The notes under the pieces were generated by a model, which saw only the letters and a list, made by a program, of their open reading frames with translations, was not told the origin of the DNA and did not search any database. A stretch of 7,370 nt of DNA from Planctomycetota bacterium (GTDB lineage Bacteria > Planctomycetota > UBA1135 > GCA-002686595). The stretch lies in assembly GCA_022447405.1 (NCBI GenBank), contig JAKVCE010000103.1, forward strand, positions 1 through 7,370, written 5' to 3'. Each line of letters opens with the position of its first letter. The first letter of the stretch is position 1. The position numbers and the translations under genes were made by a program. Below, one piece after another: positions 1 to 5,863 of the stretch.

Positions 1-903
1 AAGCTCTTCGGTCGCTCGGTGCTCTTCGGTGATGAGGCCATTGAGAAGCGAATGAGCCTCGCCTTCCACCGCCCCCTCGAGAAGGGTGTCCTCAAAGGGA
101 CCGCAGGCGAAGCTGGTAATGACGGCGACGTCCGCGCTGCTCGTGACCTGATCAATGAGATCATCCGCCGCGCCCGCCCCCGCAAGGACGAGATCATCTA
201 CGCGGTCATCGGTGCCCCCGCCGAGGCCAGCATCAAGAGCAAATCAGCCATCCTCGAGGTCGCACGCGAGTCGTGTGACTCTGTGATGATCTGCAGCGAG
301 CCCTTCAGCGTGGCCTACGGCCAAGAGATGCTTGAGGACGTCCTCGTCATCGACATCGGCGCAGGCACCGTAGACCTCTGCAGGATGCACGGCACCATGC
401 CCGAGGACGCTGACCAGATCACCCTCGAGACGGCCGGCGACTTCGTCGACGATCAGTTCGCCGCGGCGATCCGCGAGAGCAACCCGAAGGCGCAATTCTC
501 CAAGGAGATGCTGAAGGGCATCAAGCAACGCTTCGCCTCTGTCGCTGAAGAGATGGAGCCCTGCAACGTCCAGCTGCCCGTCGAAGGCAAGCCCACGGAG
601 CTCGACCTCACGGAAGAGCTCAGGGGCGCTTGCCGTGCGATCGTCCCTCCCATTGTGGATGGCCTGCGCAAGCTCATCGCGACCTTCGACCCGGAGTTCC
701 AGGATCGCCTGAAGGACCGCGTGCTGCTCGCCGGCGGCGGGAGCCAGATCAAGGGTCTCGACATCGCCATCGAGCGTGAGATGCACGAACAGCTCGGCAG
801 CGGGCGCGTCGTGCGCATCGAGGAGCCGATGTACGGCGGCGCCACCGGCGCGCTGAAGATCGCTCACGACATGCCCGAGGAGTACTGGGAGCGCCTCAAG
901 TAG
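1..903 (+). CDS. MamK-family actin-like ATPase (5' end outside window)
   Basis: This is a filament-forming bacterial actin of the MamK/MreB superfamily, cytoplasmic and ATP-dependent. The frame is open from base 1 (K-L-F-G-R-S-V-L-F-G-D-E-A) to the TAG at 901-903, giving 300 residues. MamK proteins are about 350 residues, so roughly 50 N-terminal residues, including the first phosphate loop (DLGTS-type), lie off the left edge. The GTG at 19 is internal and not the real start. Visible motifs are GDEA near the N-terminal side, AVIGAPAEAS (about 200-229), the second phosphate loop DIGAGTVDL (352-378) and the adenosine-binding AGGGS (730-744). The ending EEYWERL recalls the PPQYWRQL end of magnetospirillum MamK, as I remember it, and similarity seems to run along the whole length. 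MamK aligns magnetosomes, but homologues also occur in bacteria without magnetosomes, and no other mam gene is visible. A divergent MreB or ParM-like protein is the alternative. Confidence 0.78.
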   Translation, partial: KLFGRSVLFGDEAIEKRMSLAFHRPLEKGVLKGTAGEAGNDGDVRAARDLINEIIRRARPRKDEIIYAVIGAPAEASIKSKSAILEVARESCDSVMICSEPFSVAYGQEMLEDVLVIDIGAGTVDLCRMHGTMPEDADQITLETAGDFVDDQFAAAIRESNPKAQFSKEMLKGIKQRFASVAEEMEPCNVQLPVEGKPTELDLTEELRGACRAIVPPIVDGLRKLIATFDPEFQDRLKDRVLLAGGGSQIKGLDIAIEREMHEQLGSGRVVRIEEPMYGGATGALKIAHDMPEEYWERLK

Positions 904-927
904 GCGGGACCAGCTCAAGAGTCCATA

Positions 928-964
928 AAGAGGCGGGGCGCTCGAGGGGGCGCCCCGCTCTCTT
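928..964. terminator. Bidirectional hairpin terminator between convergent genes
   Basis: A perfect 9-bp GC stem (GCGGGGCGC at 933-941 with GCGCCCCGC at 950-958) closes an 8-nt loop. After a one-base bulge at 959 it continues for 5 bp (928-932 with 960-964). The sequence following it on the plus strand is T-rich but short (TCTTAT), and on the minus strand the hairpin is followed by TTTATGG. It lies 24 bases after the stop of the actin gene and overlaps the TAA of the convergent patatin gene (963-965). This suits a Rho-independent terminator serving both directions. Confidence 0.72.
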
Positions 965-2123
965 ATAGGTTGCCCAGGCTGATCGCGTCCGTCGGGCAGT
1001 TCCGTGCGCAGGCGTGGTCTCTGGTGCACTCGTAGTTCGAGAGCTTGCGCACCGTCGCCTTCTCACCCTGCGCCCAGAAGGCCTCCGTCTCGCAGACCAT
1101 CTCGCACATCCCGCATCCGACGCAGCGCGCCGGGTCGAGGTGAATCGAGACGAAGTCGCGGGGCTGCACGGGGCAGCTCAAGCCGTCGACGACCTCTTGG
1201 GTCACGAGCCCGCGAGTCGCGGCGTGGCTGGTGAAGACCTTGTAGGCCTCCTCCTCCCCCATCTTGATGACGCCGGCGACGTCGTCGAAGTCGAAGCGGT
1301 GCAGGTGACCCACCTTCGGCTGGATGAGCACAGTGTTCTGGTCCGCGTGCATGTGGAGCGCGTTCTCCACGAGCACCTCCTCTGCGATCTCGAAGGAGCG
1401 ATAGAGGGTCGAGAGCACTCGGCTCTTGTAGTTCGGCGCCTTGAAGGTCGCCTTGACCGTGAGGTCGACCGCGATGATGAGGTCTGGCTGCAGCGACTTG
1501 GCGAAGCGCAGCGGGACGGCGTCCGTGATGCCTCCGTCCATGTAGTGGAAGCCGTCGTGCTGCCAAGGCTCGAAGACCCCGGGGAGACAGCAAGAGGCAT
1601 AGAGCGCATCTAGGAGGGGGACCTCATCGAAGCCTGGCGTGCCGAAGAAGACGCTGCCGCCGTCCTCGAGTCGGACAGCGTTGCAGTAGAAGGGGACCTT
1701 GAGCTCGGCGAAGCTGCGGTGCTTGACGAGCTCATCGAGGCGCTCTCGGAAGGTGTCGCCGCTGTAGACGCTCGGGGTGCGCATGCCCTTCAAGAGGAAC
1801 TTCAGGAAGTTCAGGCGGAAGGTGTTCTCCTTCTGGACCTTCGAGACGGTCTCCTCGATCTCGTCGACGGTCGCGCCGCCAGCCGCCATCGCGCCCACCA
1901 AGGAGCCGATTGAGGTCCCGACGATGGCGTCGTACTCCAGACCGAGGGTCTGCATCGCACGCAAGATGCCCACGTGAGCCATCCCGCGCATGCCCCCGCC
2001 GCCTAGGACGAGGACTGTCCGTGGTCGCCGCTCTTCTCCCGAGCCCGGGAGGCGGAGGCCGTGAGGAGTCGCTTCCCCTGAATCCATGCAGGCATTGAAG
2101 AGCATCCAAGGGGCGGATTCCAC
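963..2123 (-). CDS. Patatin-like phospholipase fused to a two-cluster ferredoxin domain
   Basis: This is a predicted cytoplasmic lipid acyl hydrolase with an Fe-S tail; no signal peptide is seen. Residues about 36-205 form the patatin core: oxyanion loop GGGGMRG (41-47), nucleophile elbow G-T-S-I-G with Ser71, and the catalytic Asp196 in DGG. Together these give the complete Ser-Asp dyad of RssA/NTE-type patatins. The C-terminal 55 residues carry C-x2-C-x2-C-x3-C (Cys334, 337, 340, 344) and a second motif C-x2-D-x2-C-x3-C-P (Cys366, Asp369, Cys372, Cys376). This is a dicluster ferredoxin layout in which one usual Cys is Asp. The predicted start is GTG at 2123 (386 residues). ATGs at 2105 and 2087 would shorten the protein by 6 or 12 residues, and none has a clear ribosome binding site. 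All start before the catalytic core. The gene is divergent from fadI-fadJ, which suggests a role in fatty-acid release. Substrate and redox partner are unknown. Confidence 0.88.
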   Translation of the reverse strand: MESAPWMLFNACMDSGEATPHGLRLPGSGEERRPRTVLVLGGGGMRGMAHVGILRAMQTLGLEYDAIVGTSIGSLVGAMAAGGATVDEIEETVSKVQKENTFRLNFLKFLLKGMRTPSVYSGDTFRERLDELVKHRSFAELKVPFYCNAVRLEDGGSVFFGTPGFDEVPLLDALYASCCLPGVFEPWQHDGFHYMDGGITDAVPLRFAKSLQPDLIIAVDLTVKATFKAPNYKSRVLSTLYRSFEIAEEVLVENALHMHADQNTVLIQPKVGHLHRFDFDDVAGVIKMGEEEAYKVFTSHAATRGLVTQEVVDGLSCPVQPRDFVSIHLDPARCVGCGMCEMVCETEAFWAQGEKATVRKLSNYECTRDHACARNCPTDAISLGNL

Positions 2124-2193
2124 CGCGGAGGACCCGCGGAATTGCTGACGCGTCCCGAGAGATCGACCGGTCCCTCGCTATGATCCAAAGCGT
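2124..2193. promoter_or_regulatory. Divergent intergenic region between patatin-ferredoxin gene and fadI
   Basis: These 70 bases must hold the upstream signals of the thiolase operon, and probably those of the minus-strand patatin gene. A direct repeat CCGCGGA occurs at 2123-2129 and 2134-2140, 11 bases apart (about one helical turn), touching the patatin GTG. A perfect 8-bp palindrome GACCGGTC (2165-2172) lies just upstream of a TATGAT hexamer. These are plausible operator-like elements, but no known regulator motif is recognised. No convincing minus-strand -10/-35 pair was found. Confidence 0.4.
2179..2184 (+). promoter_or_regulatory. Candidate -10 element for fadI-fadJ
   Basis: TATGAT differs from the sigma-70 -10 consensus TATAAT at one position. 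The start of transcription would fall near 2191, only about three bases before the ATG at 2194, so the mRNA would be leaderless or nearly so. This fits the absence of a Shine-Dalgarno sequence there. No good -35 exists at 17 +/- 1 bp; the TTGCTG at 2142 is too far (31 bp). Confidence 0.42.
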
Positions 2194-3519
2194 ATGGCTG
2201 GCCCGCTGAGTCACGCACCCGATCGCTCCATCGTCATCGCCGCGGGTCTGCGGGCCCCGCAAGCGAGGGCGGGGGGCCAATACATGAAGGAGACGACCCC
2301 TCACCTCGGCGCAGCCGTGGCGCGGGAGCTCCTCCTGCGCTCAGGCGTCGACCCTGAAGAGCTCGACGCCGTGATCTGCGGCTGCGTCGGACAGCCCTTT
2401 GACGCCGCCAACGTCGGTCGCGTGATCTCGCTCCGCGCAGGCGTCGGCAGGGACGTCCCCGCCCACACGACCGCCAGGAACTGTGCCAGCGGCATGCAGG
2501 CTGTCACCGAGGCCGTGACCCAGATCTCAGCCGGCGTCGCTGACCTGCACCTCTGCGTCGGGGTCGAGGTCATGAGCTCCTACCCGCTCATCATGGGCGA
2601 GAAGCTCACCCAGATGTTCGCCTCGATCTTCCAGTCCAAGACCCTCGGCGGGAGGCTCGCGGCGATCGCGAAGTTTCGGCCGAGCTTCCTGGCACCAGTC
2701 GTCGCGATCACGGAGGGGCTCACAGACCCGACCTGCGACTACATCATGGGCAAGACGGCGGAGCAGATCGCACGCGACTTCGGCGTCTCCCGCGCAGAGA
2801 GTGACGAGTACGCCTGCCAGAGTCACATCCGCGCACGTGACGCGCGCGAGCGCGGCCGCTTCGACCGGGAGCTGATGCCCCACATGCCCCTCGGCGCGCG
2901 CGAGGGAGCGCGCTCGCTCACCGCTGATGATGGCATCCGCGACCAGCAGACGGTCGAGGCCCTCGCGAAGATGCGACCCTACTTCGAGAAGCCCGACGGG
3001 ATCGTCACCATCGGGAACTCCTGCGGCATCACTGACGGCGCCACCGCCCTCCTCATCTGCACAGAGGAGAAGGCTGACGAGCTCGGCCTCACGCCGCTCG
3101 CCCGCATCCTCTCCTACTCATGGGCTGGCTGTGACCCGCGCCGCATGGGTCTCGGCCCGGTGTTCGCGAGCGCCGCAGCGCTCTCGGAGGCTGACTGCCG
3201 TCTCTCTGACGTCGGCGTCGTCGAGCTCAACGAGGCCTTCGCTGCGCAGGTCCTCGCCTGCGAGCGCGCCTTCTCCTCCAAGGAGTTCTCCAAGGAACAC
3301 CTCGGCACCGGGAGAGCGGTCGGGACCCTCGACCTCGACCGGACGAACAAGAACGGTGGTGCGATCGCCCTCGGTCACCCGGTCGGCGCCACGGGCGCGC
3401 GGCTCTTGCTCACCGCAGCGCACGAGCTCGAGGAGTCGGATGAAGAGCTCGCGCTCGCGACGCTCTGCATCGGCGGCGGCCAAGGCGGCGCCGTGGTCTT
3501 GGAGAGGATGTCCACATGA
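2194..3519 (+). CDS. fadI: Acetyl-CoA C-acyltransferase (3-ketoacyl-CoA thiolase, FadI type)
   Basis: This enzyme cleaves 3-ketoacyl-CoA with CoA to acetyl-CoA and a shortened acyl-CoA, the last step of beta-oxidation. All thiolase active-site elements are present: nucleophile Cys97 in N-C-A-S-G-M, the N-E-A-F motif, His395 in G-H-P-V-G-A-T-G, and the second Cys425 in C-I-G-G-G-Q-G-G. A loop with AKFRPSFLAP followed by M-G-K-T-A-E-Q resembles the FadI/mitochondrial trifunctional beta-subunit branch (KFRFNFLAP, MGHSADR) more than the short AtoB/FadA thiolases. The length of 441 residues matches FadI. The ATG at 2194 lets the protein begin ahead of the normal first strand (S-I-V-I-A-A-G-L-R) and is preferred to the internal Met31. 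The gene overlaps the next by four bases (ATGA), so the two subunits are probably made together and may form a complex. FadI is assigned by family resemblance and partner gene; chain-length preference cannot be told. Confidence 0.9.
   Translation: MAGPLSHAPDRSIVIAAGLRAPQARAGGQYMKETTPHLGAAVARELLLRSGVDPEELDAVICGCVGQPFDAANVGRVISLRAGVGRDVPAHTTARNCASGMQAVTEAVTQISAGVADLHLCVGVEVMSSYPLIMGEKLTQMFASIFQSKTLGGRLAAIAKFRPSFLAPVVAITEGLTDPTCDYIMGKTAEQIARDFGVSRAESDEYACQSHIRARDARERGRFDRELMPHMPLGAREGARSLTADDGIRDQQTVEALAKMRPYFEKPDGIVTIGNSCGITDGATALLICTEEKADELGLTPLARILSYSWAGCDPRRMGLGPVFASAAALSEADCRLSDVGVVELNEAFAAQVLACERAFSSKEFSKEHLGTGRAVGTLDLDRTNKNGGAIALGHPVGATGARLLLTAAHELEESDEELALATLCIGGGQGGAVVLERMST
3501..3507 (+). 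promoter_or_regulatory. Ribosome binding site for fadJ inside the end of fadI
   Basis: GGAGAGG sits 8 bases before the ATG at 3516 and within the last codons of the thiolase gene. It fixes the fadJ start at the ATGA stop/start overlap and indicates translational coupling. The first gene of the operon has no comparable site. Confidence 0.75.
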
Positions 3520-5744
3520 TCGACGTCGACCTCACAGGCCTGCCGCTCCCCGCCGACGCCCCTGAAGCGGGCGCATGCGTGGAGCTTGAGCGGCCTGAGG
3601 CTGGGCTCGTGATCCTGCGCCTCGTCCCGCCCCACAGGAGCCTCGCGGTCCTCGACCTGCCGCTCATGCGCGACTTGGCGGTCGCCCTCGACGAGCTGTC
3701 CGGAGAAGAGGGGCTGAAGGGCTTGGTGATCGCGGGACGCGAGCCCGGCTCCTTCGCCGCGGGCGCAGACATCGACGGCATCGAGCGCGTCACAGACGAG
3801 GAGACCGTCGGACGCACGGTGCGTTTGGGGCAAGCCGTCTTCGAGGGCCTTCATAGGCTCTCGACCCGTCGCAGGGGTCGCGTACGCACGATCGCTGCGG
3901 TCGGCGGGCCTGTCCCCGGCGGCGCCTTCGAGCTCTCCCTCGCCTGCAGCTACATCGTGGCGGCGGACCTCCCGGGTACGAAGATCGGGCTGCCTGAGAC
4001 GCAGCTCGGGATCCTGCCGGCCTGGGGCGGATGCACCCGCCTCCCGCGCCGCGTCGGCGTGCCCGGCGCGCTCGCAGGGATCCTCGCCGGCAAGCTCTTG
4101 CCCGCGAAGGCCGCCTACAAGAAGGGCTGGATCGACAGGGTCACGCCGGCCGAGCGATTGATCGAGATCGCCTCCTCCCTCGCCATGGGCAGGCTCAAGG
4201 CGAAGCGCCGCGGGCGCGGCTTCATCGGCACGTGGTTCGTGGACCGAAACCCCATCGCCGCGGGGATCCTGGAGCGCGGCGCGATCAAGCAGGTCGAGGC
4301 GCGCGCGAAGGGTCACTATCCCGCGCCAGTGGAGGCCGCGAAGGTCGTCGCCTGGTCTTGCCTCCGGACGCGCGCCAAGAGCCTCGAGGCAGAGGCTGTC
4401 ACGGCCTCCAAGCTCGCCGTGGGCTCGGTCTGCAAGAGCCTGGTAGGCGTCTTCCAGCTGATGGAGGGCGCAAAGAAGCTCGGCAAGGACTCGAGCGGCG
4501 AGGCGCCCGCGCCCCTCGAGCGCGGCGCGGTCTTGGGAGCCGGCGTGATGGGCGGCGCGATCGCGAGCGTGATGGCGGAGAAGGGCGTCGAGACGCGCCT
4601 CTTTGACATCTCACCCGAGGGCCTGGACGCCGCTGTGATCCTCCACCGCAAGGAGCTCGCCAAGAAGAAGAAGCGCCGGCGGCTGGAGCGCCACGCCCAC
4701 GACGCCGCGGTGGACCGACTGACGAGCTCAAACGAGCTCATCGGCTTCGAGCGAACCGAGCTCGTCGTCGAGGCGGTCGCAGAGATCCTCGAGGTCAAGC
4801 ACGACGTCTTGGGCAAGCTCGCGGAGTGCTGTGGAGAGGAGACCATCCTCGCCACCAACACCTCTTCGCTCTCCGTCGACGACATCGCTGCGGCGCTCCC
4901 GAACCCGGAGCGCGTCGTGGGCATGCACTTCTTCAACCCCGTCCGGAAGATGCCGCTCGTTGAGGTCGTGCGCGGCAGCCAAACCTCGGATGAGGTCGTG
5001 ACGAAGACCGCCGCCCTCGCGCTGCGTATGGGCAAGACGCCGGTCGTGGTGAAGGACGTCGCCGGCTTCCTCGTAAACCGCCTGCTCGGGCCTTACCTCG
5101 ACGAGGCCATCCGCCTCTACACATCAGGCGTCGACCCGGAGCGCCTCGACCGCCTGGCAGAGCAGTTCGGGATGCCCATGGGACCGATGCGCCTCCTGGA
5201 TGAGGTCGGGCTCGACATCGCTGGACACGCGGCGCTCTCCCTGCACTCCGCCTACGGCGACAGGATGGCGCCCTGCACGGCGATCCGCCCGCTCCTCGAG
5301 GCGGGACACCTGGGCAAGAAGACCGGCAGCGGCTTCTACGACCACCGCAAGGCGAAGTCCGCCGCCGACGCGCTGCAGGTCAACTCCAAGCTCGCGACGC
5401 TCGCGCCTTCGACCTCCTCCGAGGGAGCAGAGCTCCCCGACAGCGTCATCATCGATCACCTCACCTTCGCGATGCTGGCCGAGGGATTGCGAGCGCTCGA
5501 GGAAGGCGTCACAGAGACGCCTGATGAGCTGGACCTCGCCACGGTCTTTGGGATGGGCTTCGCGCCCTTCCGCGGCGGCCTCCTGCGCTGGGCCGACTCC
5601 CTCGGCGCCGCTGAGGTCCAGCGTCGCCTCGAGGCGCTGCGCGGCTCCAAGCTGGTGCAGGCACGCGGCGCCGGCGCGGCGCGCTTCGACACCCCTGAGC
5701 TGCTCGAGAAGTACGCCTCGGAAGGTCGCAAGTTCCGCCCCTGA
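3516..5744 (+). CDS. fadJ: Multifunctional enoyl-CoA hydratase / 3-hydroxyacyl-CoA dehydrogenase (FadJ type)
   Basis: This protein hydrates trans-2-enoyl-CoA and oxidises the resulting 3-hydroxyacyl-CoA with NAD+, supplying substrate to the thiolase encoded just upstream. Residues about 20-210 form a crotonase domain with oxyanion segment SFAAGADI (79-86) and both catalytic glutamates, Glu139 (G-G-A-F-E) and Glu161 (G-L-P-E-T). The NAD-binding domain starts at G-A-G-V-M-G-G (341-347). The dehydrogenase His471 and Glu483 (HFFNPVRKMPLVE) show the 12-residue spacing of E. coli FadB His450/Glu462. Two C-terminal 3HCDH domains follow (about 530-630 and 645-742). The 742 residues compare with 714-729 in E. 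coli FadJ/FadB. Oddities are a basic stretch RRRGRVR (118-124) just before the hydratase core strand, and a lysine/arginine run K-K-K-K-R-R-R after the nucleotide fold. FadJ rather than FadB is inferred from the FadI-type partner and thiolase-first gene order. Confidence 0.9.
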   Translation: MIDVDLTGLPLPADAPEAGACVELERPEAGLVILRLVPPHRSLAVLDLPLMRDLAVALDELSGEEGLKGLVIAGREPGSFAAGADIDGIERVTDEETVGRTVRLGQAVFEGLHRLSTRRRGRVRTIAAVGGPVPGGAFELSLACSYIVAADLPGTKIGLPETQLGILPAWGGCTRLPRRVGVPGALAGILAGKLLPAKAAYKKGWIDRVTPAERLIEIASSLAMGRLKAKRRGRGFIGTWFVDRNPIAAGILERGAIKQVEARAKGHYPAPVEAAKVVAWSCLRTRAKSLEAEAVTASKLAVGSVCKSLVGVFQLMEGAKKLGKDSSGEAPAPLERGAVLGAGVMGGAIASVMAEKGVETRLFDISPEGLDAAVILHRKELAKKKKRRRLERHAHDAAVDRLTSSNELIGFERTELVVEAVAEILEVKHDVLGKLAECCGEETILATNTSSLSVDDIAAALPNPERVVGMHFFNPVRKMPLVEVVRGSQTSDEVVTKTAALALRMGKTPVVVKDVAGFLVNRLLGPYLDEAIRLYTSGVDPERLDRLAEQFGMPMGPMRLLDEVGLDIAGHAALSLHSAYGDRMAPCTAIRPLLEAGHLGKKTGSGFYDHRKAKSAADALQVNSKLATLAPSTSSEGAELPDSVIIDHLTFAMLAEGLRALEEGVTETPDELDLATVFGMGFAPFRGGLLRWADSLGAAEVQRRLEALRGSKLVQARGAGAARFDTPELLEKYASEGRKFRP

Positions 5745-5759
5745 GCGCGGCTCAGGGCG
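5736..5759 (+). terminator. Hairpin over the fadJ stop codon
   Basis: CCCTGAGC (5739-5746) pairs perfectly with GCTCAGGG (5750-5757) across a 3-nt GCG loop, and two more pairs form beyond a bulged C at 5738. The TGA at 5742-5744 lies inside the stem. No T-run follows (CAAGGAGAG), so it may be an attenuating or mRNA-end-protecting hairpin rather than a classic intrinsic terminator. Confidence 0.45.
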
Positions 5760-5805
5760 CAAGGAGAGGGCCCGTTCACCCGGATCTGGCAGCCGTTGTA
5801 CCCTT

Positions 5806-5824
5806 GAGGTGCCCGGTACCTCTG
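5806..5824 (+). promoter_or_regulatory. Small hairpin with a motif shared upstream of both LamG genes
   Basis: GAGGTGC (5806-5812) can pair with GTACCTC (5816-5822) across three bases, with one G-T pair. The right part, CCGGTACCTCTG (5813-5824), recurs with one change as CCGGTATCTCTG at 7089-7100, upstream of the second LamG paralogue. It lies 39 bases before the first LamG start and 53 before the second. Role unknown; it could be regulatory or simply residue of the duplication. Confidence 0.35.
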
Positions 5825-5851
5825 ACACCTTAGGCAAGAAACAACTCCTTC

Positions 5852-5855
5852 GAGG
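5852..5855 (+). promoter_or_regulatory. Ribosome binding site of first LamG gene
   Basis: GAGG lies 8 bases before the ATG at 5864 and supports that start, which also gives an intact signal peptide. The 119-base spacer ahead of this gene separates it from fadJ and suggests its own promoter, but no convincing -10/-35 pair was found there. Confidence 0.55.
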
Positions 5856-5863
5856 TCCTCACC

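Noticed and set aside
1..903. A magnetosome gene island
   Set aside because: Only one MamK-like gene is visible; nothing else in the window resembles a mam or mms gene, so a magnetotactic phenotype cannot be claimed.
244..1029. Long minus-strand reading frame opposite the actin gene
   Set aside because: Shadow frame produced by GC-rich codon bias; low-complexity Arg/Ala/Leu-rich translation, no motif, and opposite a clearly homologous gene.
1014..1613. Plus-strand reading frame opposite the patatin-ferredoxin gene
   Set aside because: Its translation is a compositional mirror of the real gene, which has complete catalytic and Fe-S motifs on the other strand.
2142..2147. TTGCTG as the -35 of the fadI promoter
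   Set aside because: The spacer to TATGAT would be 31 bp, far outside the usual 16-18.
3858..3932. Paired frameshifts in fadJ as the cause of the basic stretch
   Set aside because: The two other frames give no family-like sequence across this stretch, and the correct frame is intact on both sides.
3375..4316. 313-residue minus-strand frame across fadI and fadJ
   Set aside because: Runs antisense across two well-supported genes; no recognisable domain.
4316..5035. 239-residue minus-strand frame rich in Ser/Arg/Ala
   Set aside because: Antisense to the dehydrogenase domain of fadJ, whose motifs are intact.
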